Shown: positions 12,801 through 24,900 of the stretch, one piece after another
How positions within the stretch are numbered: the first letter of the stretch is position 1
Layout of the letters: every line of letters starts with the position of its first letter
The notes under the pieces: model-generated
The model's database searches: none
Told to the model about the DNA's origin: nothing
What the model saw: the letters and a program-made list of their open reading frames with translations, nothing else
Translations under genes and position numbers: made by a program
NCBI GenBank assembly: GCA_035236585.1
Contig: CP141130.1
Coordinates: 75,525,944 to 75,589,943 of the forward strand
DNA from: Warburgia ugandensis
Taxonomy: Eukaryota; Streptophyta; Magnoliopsida; Canellales; Canellaceae
DNA: 64,000 nucleotides
Direction of reading: 5' to 3'

Positions 12801-15800
12801 ATTACATTTGGAAACAAACCTTCAAATAATCTGCTAAAGGAAAGAATCACACTGTAATGATACCCATAGATAATAGCAGAGCCACATACCCGATAGTGTA
12901 CTTTGATTCTATCACCTTTATGAGCCTGAATTTCACAAGATTCTGGCTTATACTGCCAAAATAAATATGATAAAACAAAAAAGATAAGTACAGAAGAGAA
13001 ATAAATTACTTAGATAAAGACTTCAGAAATGCATTAAAGGTCTATGTTGGTGCTATGGTGGCTCCAAACTACACAAAACCAGAGATGGATAGAACTGCAT
13101 AAAACACAGAAATAGTGACAGTGTAATTCCACTTAATCCCTATGGAACAATGGAGAGGCGATCACTATGTCTGTTATGCTTTTGTTTTCTTGACATCGAT
13201 ATTGGGTCTGACTCTAGCTTTTGTGTGTTTCCTTGAAATCACTGTAGAGTCCAACTTTAGAGCCTGCTTTCATATATGAGTTCCACTAGAGATCTATGCC
13301 TCCTATGAAAGTGATGGTAGTGGTGATGAGTGATAAGACCACTTTGCTTCAACCAAGGGACTGATGGTAATAAAGTGACATGTTGAAAACAAACTGCAAC
13401 TGCAAAAGAGGAGTCCAAATTTTGTTCAGTACTCTTTAGTCCAGCCAATTATTATTAAAGTGGAATATGTTTTACAAGCATGCCACATTTGGGCTAGAAA
13501 GATTTCAGTTTCCATCCTTGTCCATTAAACAACAGAATCATGATATCCAGAATAACAAAACCTTGCCTAGGTGACAGTACATAACCTACGTTGATAGGAT
13601 ACTGAAGCTTCCACGTATTGCAACCAACAAGAAGTTTTCATTTTTGTGAAATTATCTGATTTGCAAGCTCTAGCTTCTCTTGATATCTACCTTGTTGCTT
13701 ATAGCATAATTCCTCTTTCTCAATCACAGAAGTTCCATACTAAGCTTACAACTCATGGTCTAATCCAAAGTCATTAATACTTGGAGGAAGGGATGGGCCA
13801 GCTATTGAATTACTATAGGATAAACTAGTTAAAGAGCAGTTGGGTCGATATAAACCAAATTGCATGTCCAAACTTCAATGATCTTAGAGACCCCTTGTCT
13901 AACAGGAAATCTCATTGGAAATCATGGTTTAAGAATTCCAAAGGTCACTAAATTGACCCAATTCCGTATCTCCTTAGTGTCACTCATGATAGAGCTTCGC
14001 CTGCTATATCAAAACAAGAAACCCCTTCCACTTGCCCCAGTTAATGGAAAGATTAAATTAGCCAATATTGATTCACTTGAACCAACTATCATAGTTGATT
14101 CTCCATGGAGGCCTCAATTTTGATCAGTGAAGCACATTTAACGTTAAAGGAGTATTAACTAACAAACACCTTATCTTGTGTCAGGAACCCAATTTCATGT
14201 TCCAGCTCTGAGCATCCCGGATCATGAGAAGAAACCATCACGAGTGTACACATCAATTTTGAAGTCCTCGTATCTCCCATGTGCTTGATCAACTCCTTTG
14301 AATGGCCAATTTTAAAGCATATCATACCTTTCATGGTTTATGCAGAAGTCCTTAATATTATGTGGTCTTTTGACATCATTGTAATTCACAACCGCCAATC
14401 TTACCTATTGTCACAATGAGATCCCAAAATTAGTGTAAGTTCATGTTCGTTATTTAGCTCCTTGACTGAGAGCTACATATTTCCATTTGTTGCCATTCAA
14501 GAAAGTTCTCCTTCCTCAAATGGAGGAGCATACCATCTCTTCACAAGTTTCACAAAGGAAAAGGAGGAGAAGAAAACAAACTGAACTATATTTGATGGGT
14601 CTCCAATGTTTCCAACATTCCATTAGTAAGAAGCTTCCCCTTGTTTGAAAACAGAATATTAGTTTAAGGTTGTCTTCCCCTTGTTTGAAAAAAGAATATC
14701 AGTTTAAGGTTATCTAAAAAGTCTTGCAAGACTCTTATGTTCAGAAATTGAGCGGTTGAAGTATTGTTCAACTGTTTAGAGTCTTACGGCTGTTTATTCC
14801 TTCCCTGTAATTTGGATTATTGAAGTTACGACATTGAATGCAACGTTTGCCATTGGTTTTGCGTGTCTCAGTTATCTACCTCGTGTTCAGTGCTGCTATG
14901 GCTACTCGAGTTCTGATTCTGCAAGATAGTAAGTGTCATTCAGTTTTCATCTGTTCTGAAAATAATGATAGCACTTCTTGCAATTGCTTGAATTAAACTT
15001 ACCCAATTAGGATAATTTTGTTCTTTTATTTTACTGGAACTCTTTCTTATTTTCATATGCATCCGATGCCAAAATCTAGTGCTTCATTGGGCTGGGAAAC
15101 TTGCTAGGAGGGAATATCTGACCGCAGTAGCTAGAATTATATGCTTGACAATATGTTTACTGAAACATTCACAAGCAGACAAACTTACTCATAACTGAAA
15201 ACAAGACAACAAATCTTAAATTTAGAAACCAACATCAAGGTCATTCTCATCAAATCGGCAAAGAAAACAAGCATGAAAAAATAACTAAATCAGACAATAA
15301 TGAAGTTAGTAAGATAATCTTTCCCGTGGAAATCAATTTCCGTGCATTTCCTGCCAACCAAAAGAGCCCTTAGGCTCGATTTCAGTGAAGCAATTACAAT
15401 ACAGAAGTTTTACGAGTATAGCTTCTCATGTCTAGTTACATCAATGTCTCAGATCATTTAGTGAACTCGTTCATTCAGAAGCTAAATGACCACAGATTGA
15501 AAACGATCGAATGGCAAGTGCAAAAATCAGAAGGGAAGAGGAAAAGGGACGTAAAATGATACCTTCACACCGATTTGTAGCTCTGTTACATCACCAGATT
15601 TCTTGGCATCAACTGCAGAACACGAAAGATCACGCCTGTCAATGTCTTAAAATACTACAAATTTCACCATATTCGACCCAATTTTCTTAACGAAATTGAT
15701 TTTTCTCAGCATGAATTCGTCTTCATTTTTCCCTTCAAATTCAGAAGAATGGGGAGTAGCAAGAAAAGATTACCAAAGGTCAGCAATGCCGCGGCAACTA

Positions 15801-15831
15801 GCAAGAGACTGCACAGATTCAACTTCGCCAT
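9247..15831 (-). CDS. FKBP15: ER-lumen FKBP-type peptidyl-prolyl isomerase (FKBP15-1/15-2 type)
   Basis: The spliced CDS is complete: exons 15831-15774, 15612-15563, 12952-12890, 12758-12668, 9699-9595 and 9335-9247, all with GT-AG introns and matching phases, giving 151 aa, close to the plant FKBP15 and animal FKBP13 length. Residues 1-19 form a signal peptide. The FKBP domain covers about 45-140. All usual pocket residues are visible: Y56, F66, D67, F78, V85, I86, W89, Y112 and F129. C42 and C97 sit where ER FKBP13 has its disulfide. The C-terminus NSDEL is a KDEL-like retrieval signal. The family catalyses cis-trans isomerisation of X-Pro bonds in the ER lumen and helps secretory protein folding. 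Introns 2 (2.6 kb) and 4 (3.0 kb) are long, and intron 4 carries SINEs. Assignment to FKBP15-1 versus FKBP15-2 is not possible by eye. Confidence 0.93.
9434..9475. repeat. (GA)n microsatellite
   Basis: About 21 GA units lie in the last intron of the FKBP gene. The serine/leucine-rich ORF on the other strand is an artefact of this repeat. Confidence 0.95.
9769..9799. repeat. (GA)n microsatellite
   Basis: A second run of GA dinucleotides lies near the 3' end of intron 4 of the FKBP gene (transcript sense). Confidence 0.9.
10959..11098 (-). mobile_element. Au-type SINE, head-truncated
   Basis: Read on the minus strand, it ends in ggggctgccctttt and contains the Au blocks (gggagcttcatgcacc equivalent, ggtaaggctgcc, cctcttgcaaaatgcaagg). 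The match fades in the tRNA-like head. It lies in FKBP intron 4, in the gene's own orientation. Confidence 0.8.
11353..11530 (+). mobile_element. Au-type SINE, full length, with perfect target duplication
   Basis: This 178-bp copy begins ggggagccttggtgcaacgg, with a pol III A-box-like head and a B-box-like cgagttcaagg, and ends ctgccc. A perfect 15-bp duplication (ttaccatccaaagaa) flanks it at 11338-11352 and 11531-11545. It lies in FKBP intron 4, opposite to the gene. Confidence 0.95.
11590..12660. other. Intron sequence without recognised features
   Basis: The rest of FKBP intron 4 upstream of exon 4. It is AT-rich, with no ORF or repeat I can name. Confidence 0.5.
12953..15562. other. FKBP intron 2, mostly unassigned
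   Basis: This 2.6-kb intron holds a small imperfect tandem duplication at about 14634-14718 (two ~42-bp units around ccccttgtttgaaaa). Nothing else was recognised. The ORF at 13860-14123 has no family signature. Confidence 0.6.
14634..14718. repeat. Two-copy tandem duplication
   Basis: Two adjacent ~42-bp units share cttccccttgtttgaaaa and agtttaaggtt, with a few differences. Confidence 0.75.
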
Positions 15832-15938
15832 GAGAGTCTCCCCCTTTCTCTCGCTCGGACGACGCAAAAAGGAGAGGGCCGATTTGATGGTTCGCGAGAG
15901 CTTCTTAAATTGTGGCTCGCCCCATCTCCTGAGGAAGG

Positions 15939-15961
15939 CACGTGTAAGTGACCGATAAATA
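15939..15961 (-). promoter_or_regulatory. Candidate FKBP promoter: CACGTG core and TATA-like box
   Basis: About 110-130 bp upstream of the FKBP start codon lie a palindromic CACGTG (15939-15944, the core of plant bZIP/bHLH G-boxes) and a TATA-like gataaata (15954-15961; TATTTATC in gene sense). On the minus strand the TATA-like box is the more upstream of the two. No classical ER-stress element was found. The assignment is positional only. Confidence 0.3.
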
Positions 15962-16035
15962 CTCAAAGTGAGCCCATAAACGGGGGACGTTGGGCGTTTC
16001 TGTGAAAATTTGGGGAACGTAAATAGACCCAGGCC

Positions 16036-16213
16036 TAAGGGGAGCTTGTGCAATTGTAAAAGTTATTATCATATGACCTTGAGGTCATGGGTTTAAAGTG
16101 TGAAAACAATCTCTTGCAAAATACAAGGTAAGGCTGTCTACTTTAGGTCATTGTGGCCCGTCCCTTCCCAAACCCTGCATAAATAGGAGCTTCGTGCACT
16201 GGGGCTGCCTTTT
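16036..16213 (+). mobile_element. Au-type SINE with 16-bp target duplication, upstream of FKBP
   Basis: The duplication taaatagacccaggcc is perfect at 16020-16035 and 16214-16229. The SINE body is more diverged than the copy at 11353 (for example gagcttgtgcaattgtaaaa in the head). It sits about 200 bp upstream of the FKBP start codon, opposite in orientation, so it abuts or enters the proximal promoter. Confidence 0.93.
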
Positions 16214-17079
16214 TAAATAGACCCAGGCCATCTACTGCAATTGTGGCAGATAACAAGCCCCTCTCCTTGTTGTCTAGGATATAAGTAGTTTGTTCATATA
16301 TTTTTAATGTAAAATACAAAAAAAGAAAAGAAAAGAAAAAGAATTAGATAGTTTGATATATCTACAGTTAAAAATATGACATATTATTGTAGTGGATCCT
16401 TCGCATATTCCTTTCGCGAAATCATATTCATTCACAAATAGACATGATCAGGATGATCCAAAATCTGATTAGAATCAGCTAATAATAAAAATATTCTTAT
16501 GCTTTATATAATCCAAAAACATAATCATCCTTTCATCTAGTGTTCATCTATGATATATTAGTATTGTTAGTCAAATTTGAGGTCATTCGATTTGGCCTAT
16601 ATTTGCTTTTCAATAGAGTTAGCCTCTCTGGCGAGATATTGAATCTAAAATCTTGTTTTTACCTAATTCGACAAGATACTATGCTACTTGAGCTAGTCAA
16701 ATTTTGAAAAATGTTAGGGTGAATTGGGGTTGAGTTTGATTTAAGCTAAGGCGAGTTTCACCATCTTTTACTGGAAGTTCATTCAAATATTTAATATTAA
16801 AATAATACACATTTAGGTCCAATTCTTGCGAAACATGTGTGAGCCTAGAATAGCAGCACCTAATAAGACATGTTCATAGGCTTGCATGCCTCGATGAAAC
16901 TTGTTTCTAGCATTCATACCATGAAGCATATTTGTAAGTCCTCTTTGCATACTATGAAGCCATTGGTGGCCTCCTTGCCCACAATGGAACTTGCTTTAGC
17001 GGGCATCATGTGTACTATGAAGCTTGTTTGTGAGCATTCTCAACCTTTTTATTTGAAAATAATTGCGGATGACTCAAAT

Positions 17080-17395
17080 GTAAATAAGTTTTTATTTGAA
17101 AATGTATGTAAATGCTTCCAATCCTATCATGCAAATGCCTTCCATTTTGAAAATAGATGTGAATAGCTTCTAGGGTACACCATATAAATACATTCTTATT
17201 TGAAAATGGATATGGATGGCTTCTAGAACCTATAACGTGAATAACTTCTTATTTAAAATGTTTGTGAATAGCTTATAGGGCCCTTTATGTAAATAGCTTC
17301 TTATTTGAAAATGCATAATGATATATTATAGGGCCCACCATGTGAATAGCTTCTTATTTAAAAATTGGTAGGGATAGATTATAGGACCCATTGTT
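17080..17395. repeat. Minisatellite of about six ~53-bp units
   Basis: Successive units share the order (g)tgaatagcttcttatttga, aaaatg..., ta/ctagggccca. Units start near 17080, 17128, 17183, 17236, 17286 and 17340, and they are diverged from one another. Confidence 0.8.
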
Positions 17396-18202
17396 TAAAT
17401 CCCAACTCCCAATTTCTCAAACTCTTGAAAACTTGGGTAAAAAATAACTCCACCTTTGGTTTTTTCTCAAAGCTAAAAGAATGTTTAGTTCACACTACGA
17501 AGTCATCAAAACTCAGGCTCACCTCAAGTCAAGCTAACCTATGATCTTTTTCGTTAACAATAAGCCAGCCTGAGTTTTGTGAAACTCTTACTAGCCCAAG
17601 ATGGACTAACATTGGGTATGCAAGAGCTAGGACAACTATCGGCCCAGCTTATGACGGACTGACAATGAGCTACCAACAGTTTCATGAAAATTAGCTCAGC
17701 TCAAGTTAGACTAATAATCATACATGCTTGATACTAGCAAAATCAATGAAACTCATCCCATGACGGATAAAACTGGGTGAAATCAAGATTGACCAATTCC
17801 ATGTTACTTTGTTTCTATGGTACATTACTTTGCTAATTGTATGTTGGTTAGGTTAATTATTTCGATGATGGAGAATAACCTATACTTTTTAGCCGTTTGT
17901 CAATGTTGATGACTATTGTGACTAATTAGTTATAATGTATTGTGTGTTATGATTGACAATCTAAATTTGATAATAGCAGTATAGTCGGGTGGGTTAATGT
18001 TAATTCATGGTATTTTCAAATATATGTTGTATAGGTATATTTTTACACAACATGAGATAATCTAAGATAACAAATATTGCATTTGCTTGCTTGGAGAAGA
18101 AGTACAAATCAAGAGTTTAACAAATCACTTTTTATTGGAACTTGTGGTTTTTACCAATGGTTTTCTTGAAACTGGTTGAAGAACCATTATTTTCGATAAG
18201 AA

Positions 18203-18383
18203 GGGGAGCCTTGGCACAACAATAAGAGTTGTCGTCATGTGACCTTGAGGTTATGGGTTCAAGGCATGGAAATAGCCTCTTGTAAAATGCAAGGTAAGGC
18301 TGCCTACTATAAGCCCTTATGGTCCACCCTTTCCTCGGACCCCGCATAGGCGGGAGCTTCATGCACTGGGGCTGCCCTTTTTA
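18203..18383 (+). mobile_element. Au-type SINE, near full length
   Basis: It starts ggggagccttggcacaac and ends ggggctgccctt. All internal Au blocks are present. No clear target duplication is visible. Confidence 0.9.
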
Positions 18384-18441
18384 GTTTCTCCTAAAGCCAA
18401 CAACTATCTTACTTGACAGTCTGTCTTTGGAAAGTATTTGG

Positions 18442-18526
18442 CAAGACAGCTCTGGTGCACAAAGCACCTGCCTATGCGGGGTTCGGAGAAGAGGTGGACC
18501 ACAAGGGCCTAAAGTATACAGCCTTA
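18442..18526 (-). mobile_element. Au-type SINE, 3' fragment
   Basis: Minus-strand remains of the 3' third: agctctggtgcac, cctatgcggggttcgg and ggtggaccacaagggcct equivalents. It lies 60 bp from the copy at 18203, in the opposite orientation. Confidence 0.75.
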
Positions 18527-19447
18527 TACTTTAGGGGTACTTTTTTCAATGATCAAAACTATCCAAATCTTAGGACATACTATGGATGAACCACACACCA
18601 AATTTCAAACCCACCTAATTATTTTAGGCTACTGTTTGTTTGTAGTCAATGACAGAACCATCACATACCAAACTCAAAGGCTTTATAATAATCAAGATTG
18701 TGACTATTGTGTATGGTACATTCCCAGTTAAGGAAGAAATATACTTTTTTGGGCTCATACATGAAAAAAGTTATCTATAGGTCTATACCAATAAAATTGT
18801 ATGCCAACAACAGCTAACTCAAATGGGTTTGTCCCATGCCAACAATTGTTTTGTGGGTATAGTATAAATTAATAAAAATCAATGGTTCACATTTTTCTTG
18901 AAAAACCCAAGTAGGGTTTTTGGATGAAGGATATAAGAAAGTCCAATAAAGACAGGATTGGTATAAATAGGTTAGGCTTGTCATTATTTCCCGTTTAATA
19001 TATTGGATTATTTTGTATGGTACATTGGACCCCAAAACTAGAACTTCTTCCTTGAGCAAGTGCATTTTCCAATCATTGATCCTTTCACTTAGGAATGCAA
19101 AATGACCCCTTTTAAGTATCAATGGTCTTGATTTGAAGAATAAATAAAATTAGACTACAAAATCAAATCACAGTGGTTTAGTGTGTAGATGATCATCTAA
19201 GGAATTCAAACTTTGGTTGGTTCTTCCAAAATGCATGTGGACACTATTTTAACTTCAAGAAATATGAGGACTCTAGTTTGGTAACTGCAACTTTTGTCTT
19301 TTTGATAGTTAGATGAAGGGCTTACCCTTTATTAACCAATGTATGCCCAAGGTGTTTGATGGAGATTGTCACAAGTAAGAGTTGAAATGCAAGGAAGAAG
19401 TCTTACCACCTCTTTCTCTTTTTATGGTTTGCATCTTTATCATTTTT

Positions 19448-19631
19448 ATGAATAGGAGCCTTGGCGCAACGGTAAAAGTTGTCGTCATGTGACCTTGAGG
19501 TCACGAGTTCAAGGCATAAAAATAGCCTCTTGCAAAAGGCAAGGTAAGGCTATGTACTTTAGGCCCTTGTGGTCTGCCCTTTCCCTGAACCCCATATAGA
19601 CAGGAGCTTTGTGCATAGGGGCTGCCCCTTA
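19448..19631 (+). mobile_element. Au-type SINE with 15-bp target duplication
   Basis: The duplication atctttatcattttt is perfect at 19433-19447 and 19632-19646. The body carries gagccttggcgcaacggt, cgagttcaaggc and ggggctgcccctt. Confidence 0.93.
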
Positions 19632-20216
19632 ATCTTTATCATTTTTTTAAAATTCGATGGTCATGATTTCAAAGAAATATATGTTGAAAGCATAAAAAAT
19701 GGGCATAAAATTTTGTATTCAGCCTTCTAGGTCATTTTGAACACAATGAATGAAAGTGGTGTCGACGTCTTCCATTTTTTTGAACGTGGACTTAAACATA
19801 AAAAATGTGTTGATACAATTGTATTTCTAAAATATGACCACATGTTCTTCTATGATAAAATAATTCTTCAAAAGACACTATAGAGTTTCTATTTATTATT
19901 CATTTTTGGTAATCCTATAGATGTTTTACAACCAAATAATGCTTTGTATCAAGAGACACATTTGAGTGATGAACTCTTGCCAAAGTAATATGCCAGGAAG
20001 GATGATTCTAAACCAAAAATAGCTTTCTTTATTGTCTTAAAAATTTCACATGATACAAAACTCAAAGTGCCTCCTAAATAGAGGTAGTGGAGGAGTGCTC
20101 ATTTTTTCACACTATGAAGAACAATATTAAGAGTGAAACACAAAAGATCTCATTTCAGCCATCAGCATATCTCTAGAAAAAGTGGTATGAACTTAGTATT
20201 AGGCTAAAACCATATC

Positions 20217-21265
20217 GCCATTATCATCAAGACCTTATCCTGATTACGGGTTAGTCATATGAATCTTATTCCTCCATTCCTCTTTATTAAGTGTCATGGC
20301 TTCAATCCCAAAATTTTTTAATATTTTCTCACCACTTCCATCCACATTCTTTTGGGCTTTTCCCTTGCCCTTTTAAAACCTTTGACCTTGATCGCTTCAC
20401 TACTTCTAATCAGTGCTATTTTCATGCTCCATTGCAAAATGTCCAAACCACCTAAGTCTAGTTTGCCTTATATAGTTGCCTATTGATGCTACTCTTAAGT
20501 TTCCTATAATGTTTTCATTTCTAATTCTATCCTTCCTTGTCTAGCACTCTTTTATTTCAACATTCGCATTTCGACTACACCTCGTCCTATATATATGATG
20601 TTCCTTAACTGCCCAATACTTGGATCCACAGAGCATGGTTGGTCTTACATCCATCATACATAATTTTCTTTTGGATTGAGTGACACTTACTAATCACACA
20701 AAACTCTAGAGGTGCATCTCCATTTGTTCCTGCTCATTTGGATTCTCTAGGTAATTTCCCTCCCAATCTCTGTTCTTTTGAACTACCAATCCCAAGTGTT
20801 GGAAGTGATCTTTTAGGGGGACTTCTTGGTCATCAATCATTAAAAGTCCTCCATTCTAGCTCATTTCCTTGCTAAAATTGCATTATATATATTTTGTCTT
20901 AGTTCGGCTAATTTTAAATTTTTTAGATTTTAATGCATTCCTTCATAAGTGTAGTTTTGTGTTTAGGCCCTCCATTGTCTTATCATTCAAAACTATATCA
21001 TCTACAAATAATATGAATCATGCAATTTTCTAGACTATATGTTTTATTAAATTATCCAAAAACAACGTGAAAAGGTATAGGCTTAATGCCGATCCTTTTC
21101 ACATTGTTTTTGGATAATCTAATAAAACATTTATCAATTGTCTAAATATAAAAATAGCTTCTATGGTAGACCTGTTAGGCATGAAATCAAACTGATTCCT
21201 TGATACAATTGCCTCATGCCAAATGCTAAAAACATCTATATAAAAAAACCAATAAAGAATAAATA
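20217..21265 (-). mobile_element. RTE-clade LINE, 5'-truncated and rearranged
   Basis: Read on the minus strand, it matches the RTE copies at 47343-52129. It ends in the typical TGATGA-like tail (atcatcaagacc on plus at 20225) and contains the C-terminal block and the FADD-like RT motif (plus strand tatcatctacaaata near 20997). About 250 bp present in the full-length copy is missing near 21130, next to a hairpin (21041-21128). It is not coding. Confidence 0.85.
21041..21128. repeat. Inverted repeat (35-nt arms, 18-nt loop) in the RTE fragment
   Basis: The left arm at 21041-21075 (gttttattaa...gaaaagg) is the reverse complement of 21094-21128 (ccttttc...aataaaac), with about two mismatches. 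Other RTE copies carry only the left-arm sequence here, so the right arm is a new inverted copy. Confidence 0.9.
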
Positions 21266-21949
21266 GAGATGTTGCCTTTTGAAAATTGTGATTAGAAAAT
21301 AAGTTTTTTGAACTACTAGTTCATTAGACATAAAAAATTAGAGCAATTAGATGAACGGATCAGATCAACTAAAGATGAGGCGGTCTTGTCATGCAAGAAT
21401 AGGTCGCCTCAAGTGAATATATGCCTTATTTGACTCATCTATTAAATATTTCTTACAAAGTTGAGGAATGCTAAACTAACGGCACCATGGGTGAGGTCTA
21501 GCTACCACATTTTGTGGGGCCAATTTTACACGATTTGAATAGTTCATCTCAATTATCCAACTTTAGATTTTCTCTAGGTAAAAAATTATGTGGTTTGGAT
21601 GGTTCTAATTGTTAAGAAACTGTATATATTGTTTATAAGCTTTTCAATCTTCTGCCTTTTAACACAACTTTTTAGATGCTAGCATTATCCAAACAACATG
21701 CGTTTTTTATCTATAAAACATCTAAATATAAATAAAATAAAATGAACGAGTTAGATCATTAAGAGGTGGGTCCCATAGAATGTGGTCGCTAGACTGCACC
21801 CATGTCTTGTGAGTTACCTGTCCCCGCCTGGCAGCACAAGTGAAAAAACTCCCACACGCCACCGCTTTCTCCTCTCCCGCCATCGAAAGCTACGAATTCA
21901 AATTGGTGAACCACAAACAAACGCGGAGAGACCGAAACAGAGAAAGAGG

Positions 21950-24900
21950 ATGGAAATGGAGGAAGCTGAAACAATGTGGTATTGCGACGACGAGGGAGGA
22001 GAATCCCAGCGTTGTTGCGCGCAAGGCCACAGATCTTCTCTCGGCCTGCAAACTTCACAAGGCGGAATCATTTGCCTTGTCTGTTTCTCCAATCTCCTCT
22101 CAAACCCTACTTCCCCTCCCTTACACGTTTCCTACGCCCTCTCACAGCTCTCCCTCGCCATTCAGGATCCTCTGTTTTACCAGAATCTCACTAAATTCCA
22201 CGCTCATCTCCTGGTTCCACCTCTCACTGATGCTCTCGCTTCCTTCGACGATGAACCTCTCGCAAGACAGATCATCGATCTCGTTGCTAGGCTCTGTGAT
22301 TCGGATCATGCTAATGCCGCTGCTGTTTACCGTGATTTTGTGGCGAGGATTGCCGATCGGATTTCGTCTGGTGCATTGGCATGGAGCAGGCGCCAGATCT
22401 ATGCGGTGAGTTGATTTATTATTATTGTTGTTCGGATTTATGTGTTTTCGTTGGTTAACGAGGGATTTTTGACTGATTTATGCGAGGACTGGAATTTCAC
22501 GAAGAGATTGGTGGTTCTTGCTTGTTGCATTTCTTTGTGAACATTTTTCATCTTTCATCTCTGGTAGAGGAAACAAAAAGGGAAGTCAAGTCGGATTTTA
22601 TTTTCTTACTAGAATTTCTGCCTCCGAAGTTCTTCGTCTTGTTCTGTTTCGATGGATTCCATGTTCTCCTCAGGGGTAGCCATGGAGGTGATCCTACAAT
22701 TTACATCTTTTGACCTTATTTATAAGGAAAATTCTTTCCGGAAGCAGAATAATAGTAGCAATTACATCGTAGGCCCCCCTTGTACATCTGGTAAAGTTGG
22801 GAAAGAAGCCGGCTCAAATATCATTCAAAAGGGACAGTCTAAACGTCCGATTACAAGTACTTCGAAGTGTTGGAGGCCTTTTTTCCAAGGATTTGTTAGA
22901 GGCTTTTCCCTAGATTGAACTCGTTATCATCCATTCTCAAGTTCTTGACCAGATAACCTGACGTTGCATATTTGACATTTCTTGTTAGTCTCAACCTTTA
23001 ACTATAAACCAGTCGCTTACACGTGCATGTGCACGAGAGAGAGGTGGATGTGTGTATGTTTTCTCGATTAAGAAGACGTTAAGAGGAGCACATTTTCACA
23101 CTTTCTCCTCCTTTATTGCTTCCTTAATTCATTTCCCAAGATAAAGATATATTTAATGTTTCTATTTTTTTAACCTAAAATACTACAAACTAATAATATA
23201 CTAACATCATTCCCCTAAGATGATCAATTTTTGACCCCAGGAGTTTCGTTTATATGGTGTATAGATATGAATGGCCTTTTCTGCTGCACCGGGAGATCAT
23301 ATATTATATACTCTTTCTTCAATATTTCTGATGTCTTACATTTCATTTAAACTTCTCTAATTTGCTGTTGATGGAGTAGGAATAACTGAAAGAAAAAATG
23401 CATAAGAGCAGCTGTTTAGGCTGATTATACAGTTCCAGTTGCGTAATGATAGAGTTGTCGTTATGTGATTTTGAGGTCATGGGTTTAACGCATGGAAACA
23501 GCCTCTTGCAAAATGCAAGGTAAAACTGTGTACTATTGACCGTTGTGGTCCGCCCCTTTCTTGAACCCTGCATACACAGGAGCTTTGTGCACCAGGGCTA
23601 CCTTTAGTTGTCCTACTGTTGCACATTCACGTGATTCTACTACGATTGGCATCTGAATCGCCATGCAACTGGATATACCAGAGCATGGCTTACCATTCTA
23701 GAATTTACGATTGACCATTACAAACTTCCATTCTTACGCAGCTCCATTGCTTAGGAGTTCTACTGAATTGCCAGATGGACGATAATCCTTCCACCCACAT
23801 CAAAGATAGAGGAGCTCTCATCTCAAATCTTGTGAAGGGCCTTAGGTTGCCGAGGTAATTGATTGGGAGAATTTAAATTCCTGAACGTCCATCTATCGTC
23901 TAGTAAGTTTCTATTTATGCCCGTGAACCTGTTGCTGCTGCAGTGAAGAGATCCGCGGAGAAATCCTTTACGTGCTCTATAAACTGTCTCTTCTGCAGGA
24001 AGAAGATGACAATGATTTCCTCTGCAATTGCGCCCAGGCATTGTACCTGTCCTTGGAAGCTCTCAGCAAAACCCAAGACGATGACGTCCGATTGAATTGT
24101 ATAGGTATCTCTTCTTTCCATCATTTTCTTTCGTCCATCTAAATCGTTAGTTGTTCTCTAACAAAATTTTCAGCGTTTGCTTCTCCAGCGCTGTTGACAG
24201 TATTAGTTCGAAGGGGTTATTTTGACAGTTCATTTGGAAATGATCTAAGCAGTATTAATTTTGGAGCAGCAGATAATTTCATGGAGATAGAACAACACAT
24301 GGGGGATGCTTCTCTGATCATCTTGTTTGCTAATGCTATTAAAGGTCCTTTACTTTCTTCCGATACCCAAGTCCAGATCAGCGCTTTGGACTTAATTTTT
24401 CATGCCCTATCTTCCGAAGGAACTTCTGCGAAACAGATTCAGATTCTCATCGAAGAAAATGTTGCGGACTACGTATTTGAAATACTACGATTGTCAGGTA
24501 ATTACTATTAGATATCGAAGTCAGTTCAAGAAATTTGCAAATTGGGAGCCTTGGTGCAATGGTTGAGTTGTCGTTGTGGGACTGGAGGTCATGGGTTTCA
24601 GGTTTGAAAACAACCTCTTGCAACAAATGCAAGGAAAGGCTGCGTAATATAGACCCTTTGTGGTCTGCTCCTTCCCTAAACCCTGCATGCGCGAGAGCTT
24701 TGTGCACCAGGCTGCCCTTTTTTTTAGTTGCTGACTGAATGGCTATGAAATTGGGCAGATAATAAGGATCCCCTGGTCATTTCCTGCCTCCAGGTTCTGG
24801 GTGCTTTTGCAACTGCAGAGCAGGCATTCAGACAAAGTCTTGCCATCGGGTTCCCAACTATGATTCCAGTTCTGCAATATGTAGTAGAAATACCTCTTCA

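Larger units (their letters stand above)
16230..21949. other. Intergenic region between FKBP and PRD1
   Basis: The two genes are divergently transcribed. The gap holds a 53-bp tandem repeat, three SINE copies and an RTE LINE fragment (listed separately). The remaining AT-rich sequence, including 19700-20200 and 21270-21780, shows no gene or repeat I can name. A TATA-like tataaaac lies near 21713, upstream of PRD1. Confidence 0.6.

Noticed and set aside
13860-14123. 87-aa ORF in FKBP intron 2
   Set aside because: The reading has no domain signature and is not flanked by convincing splice sites.
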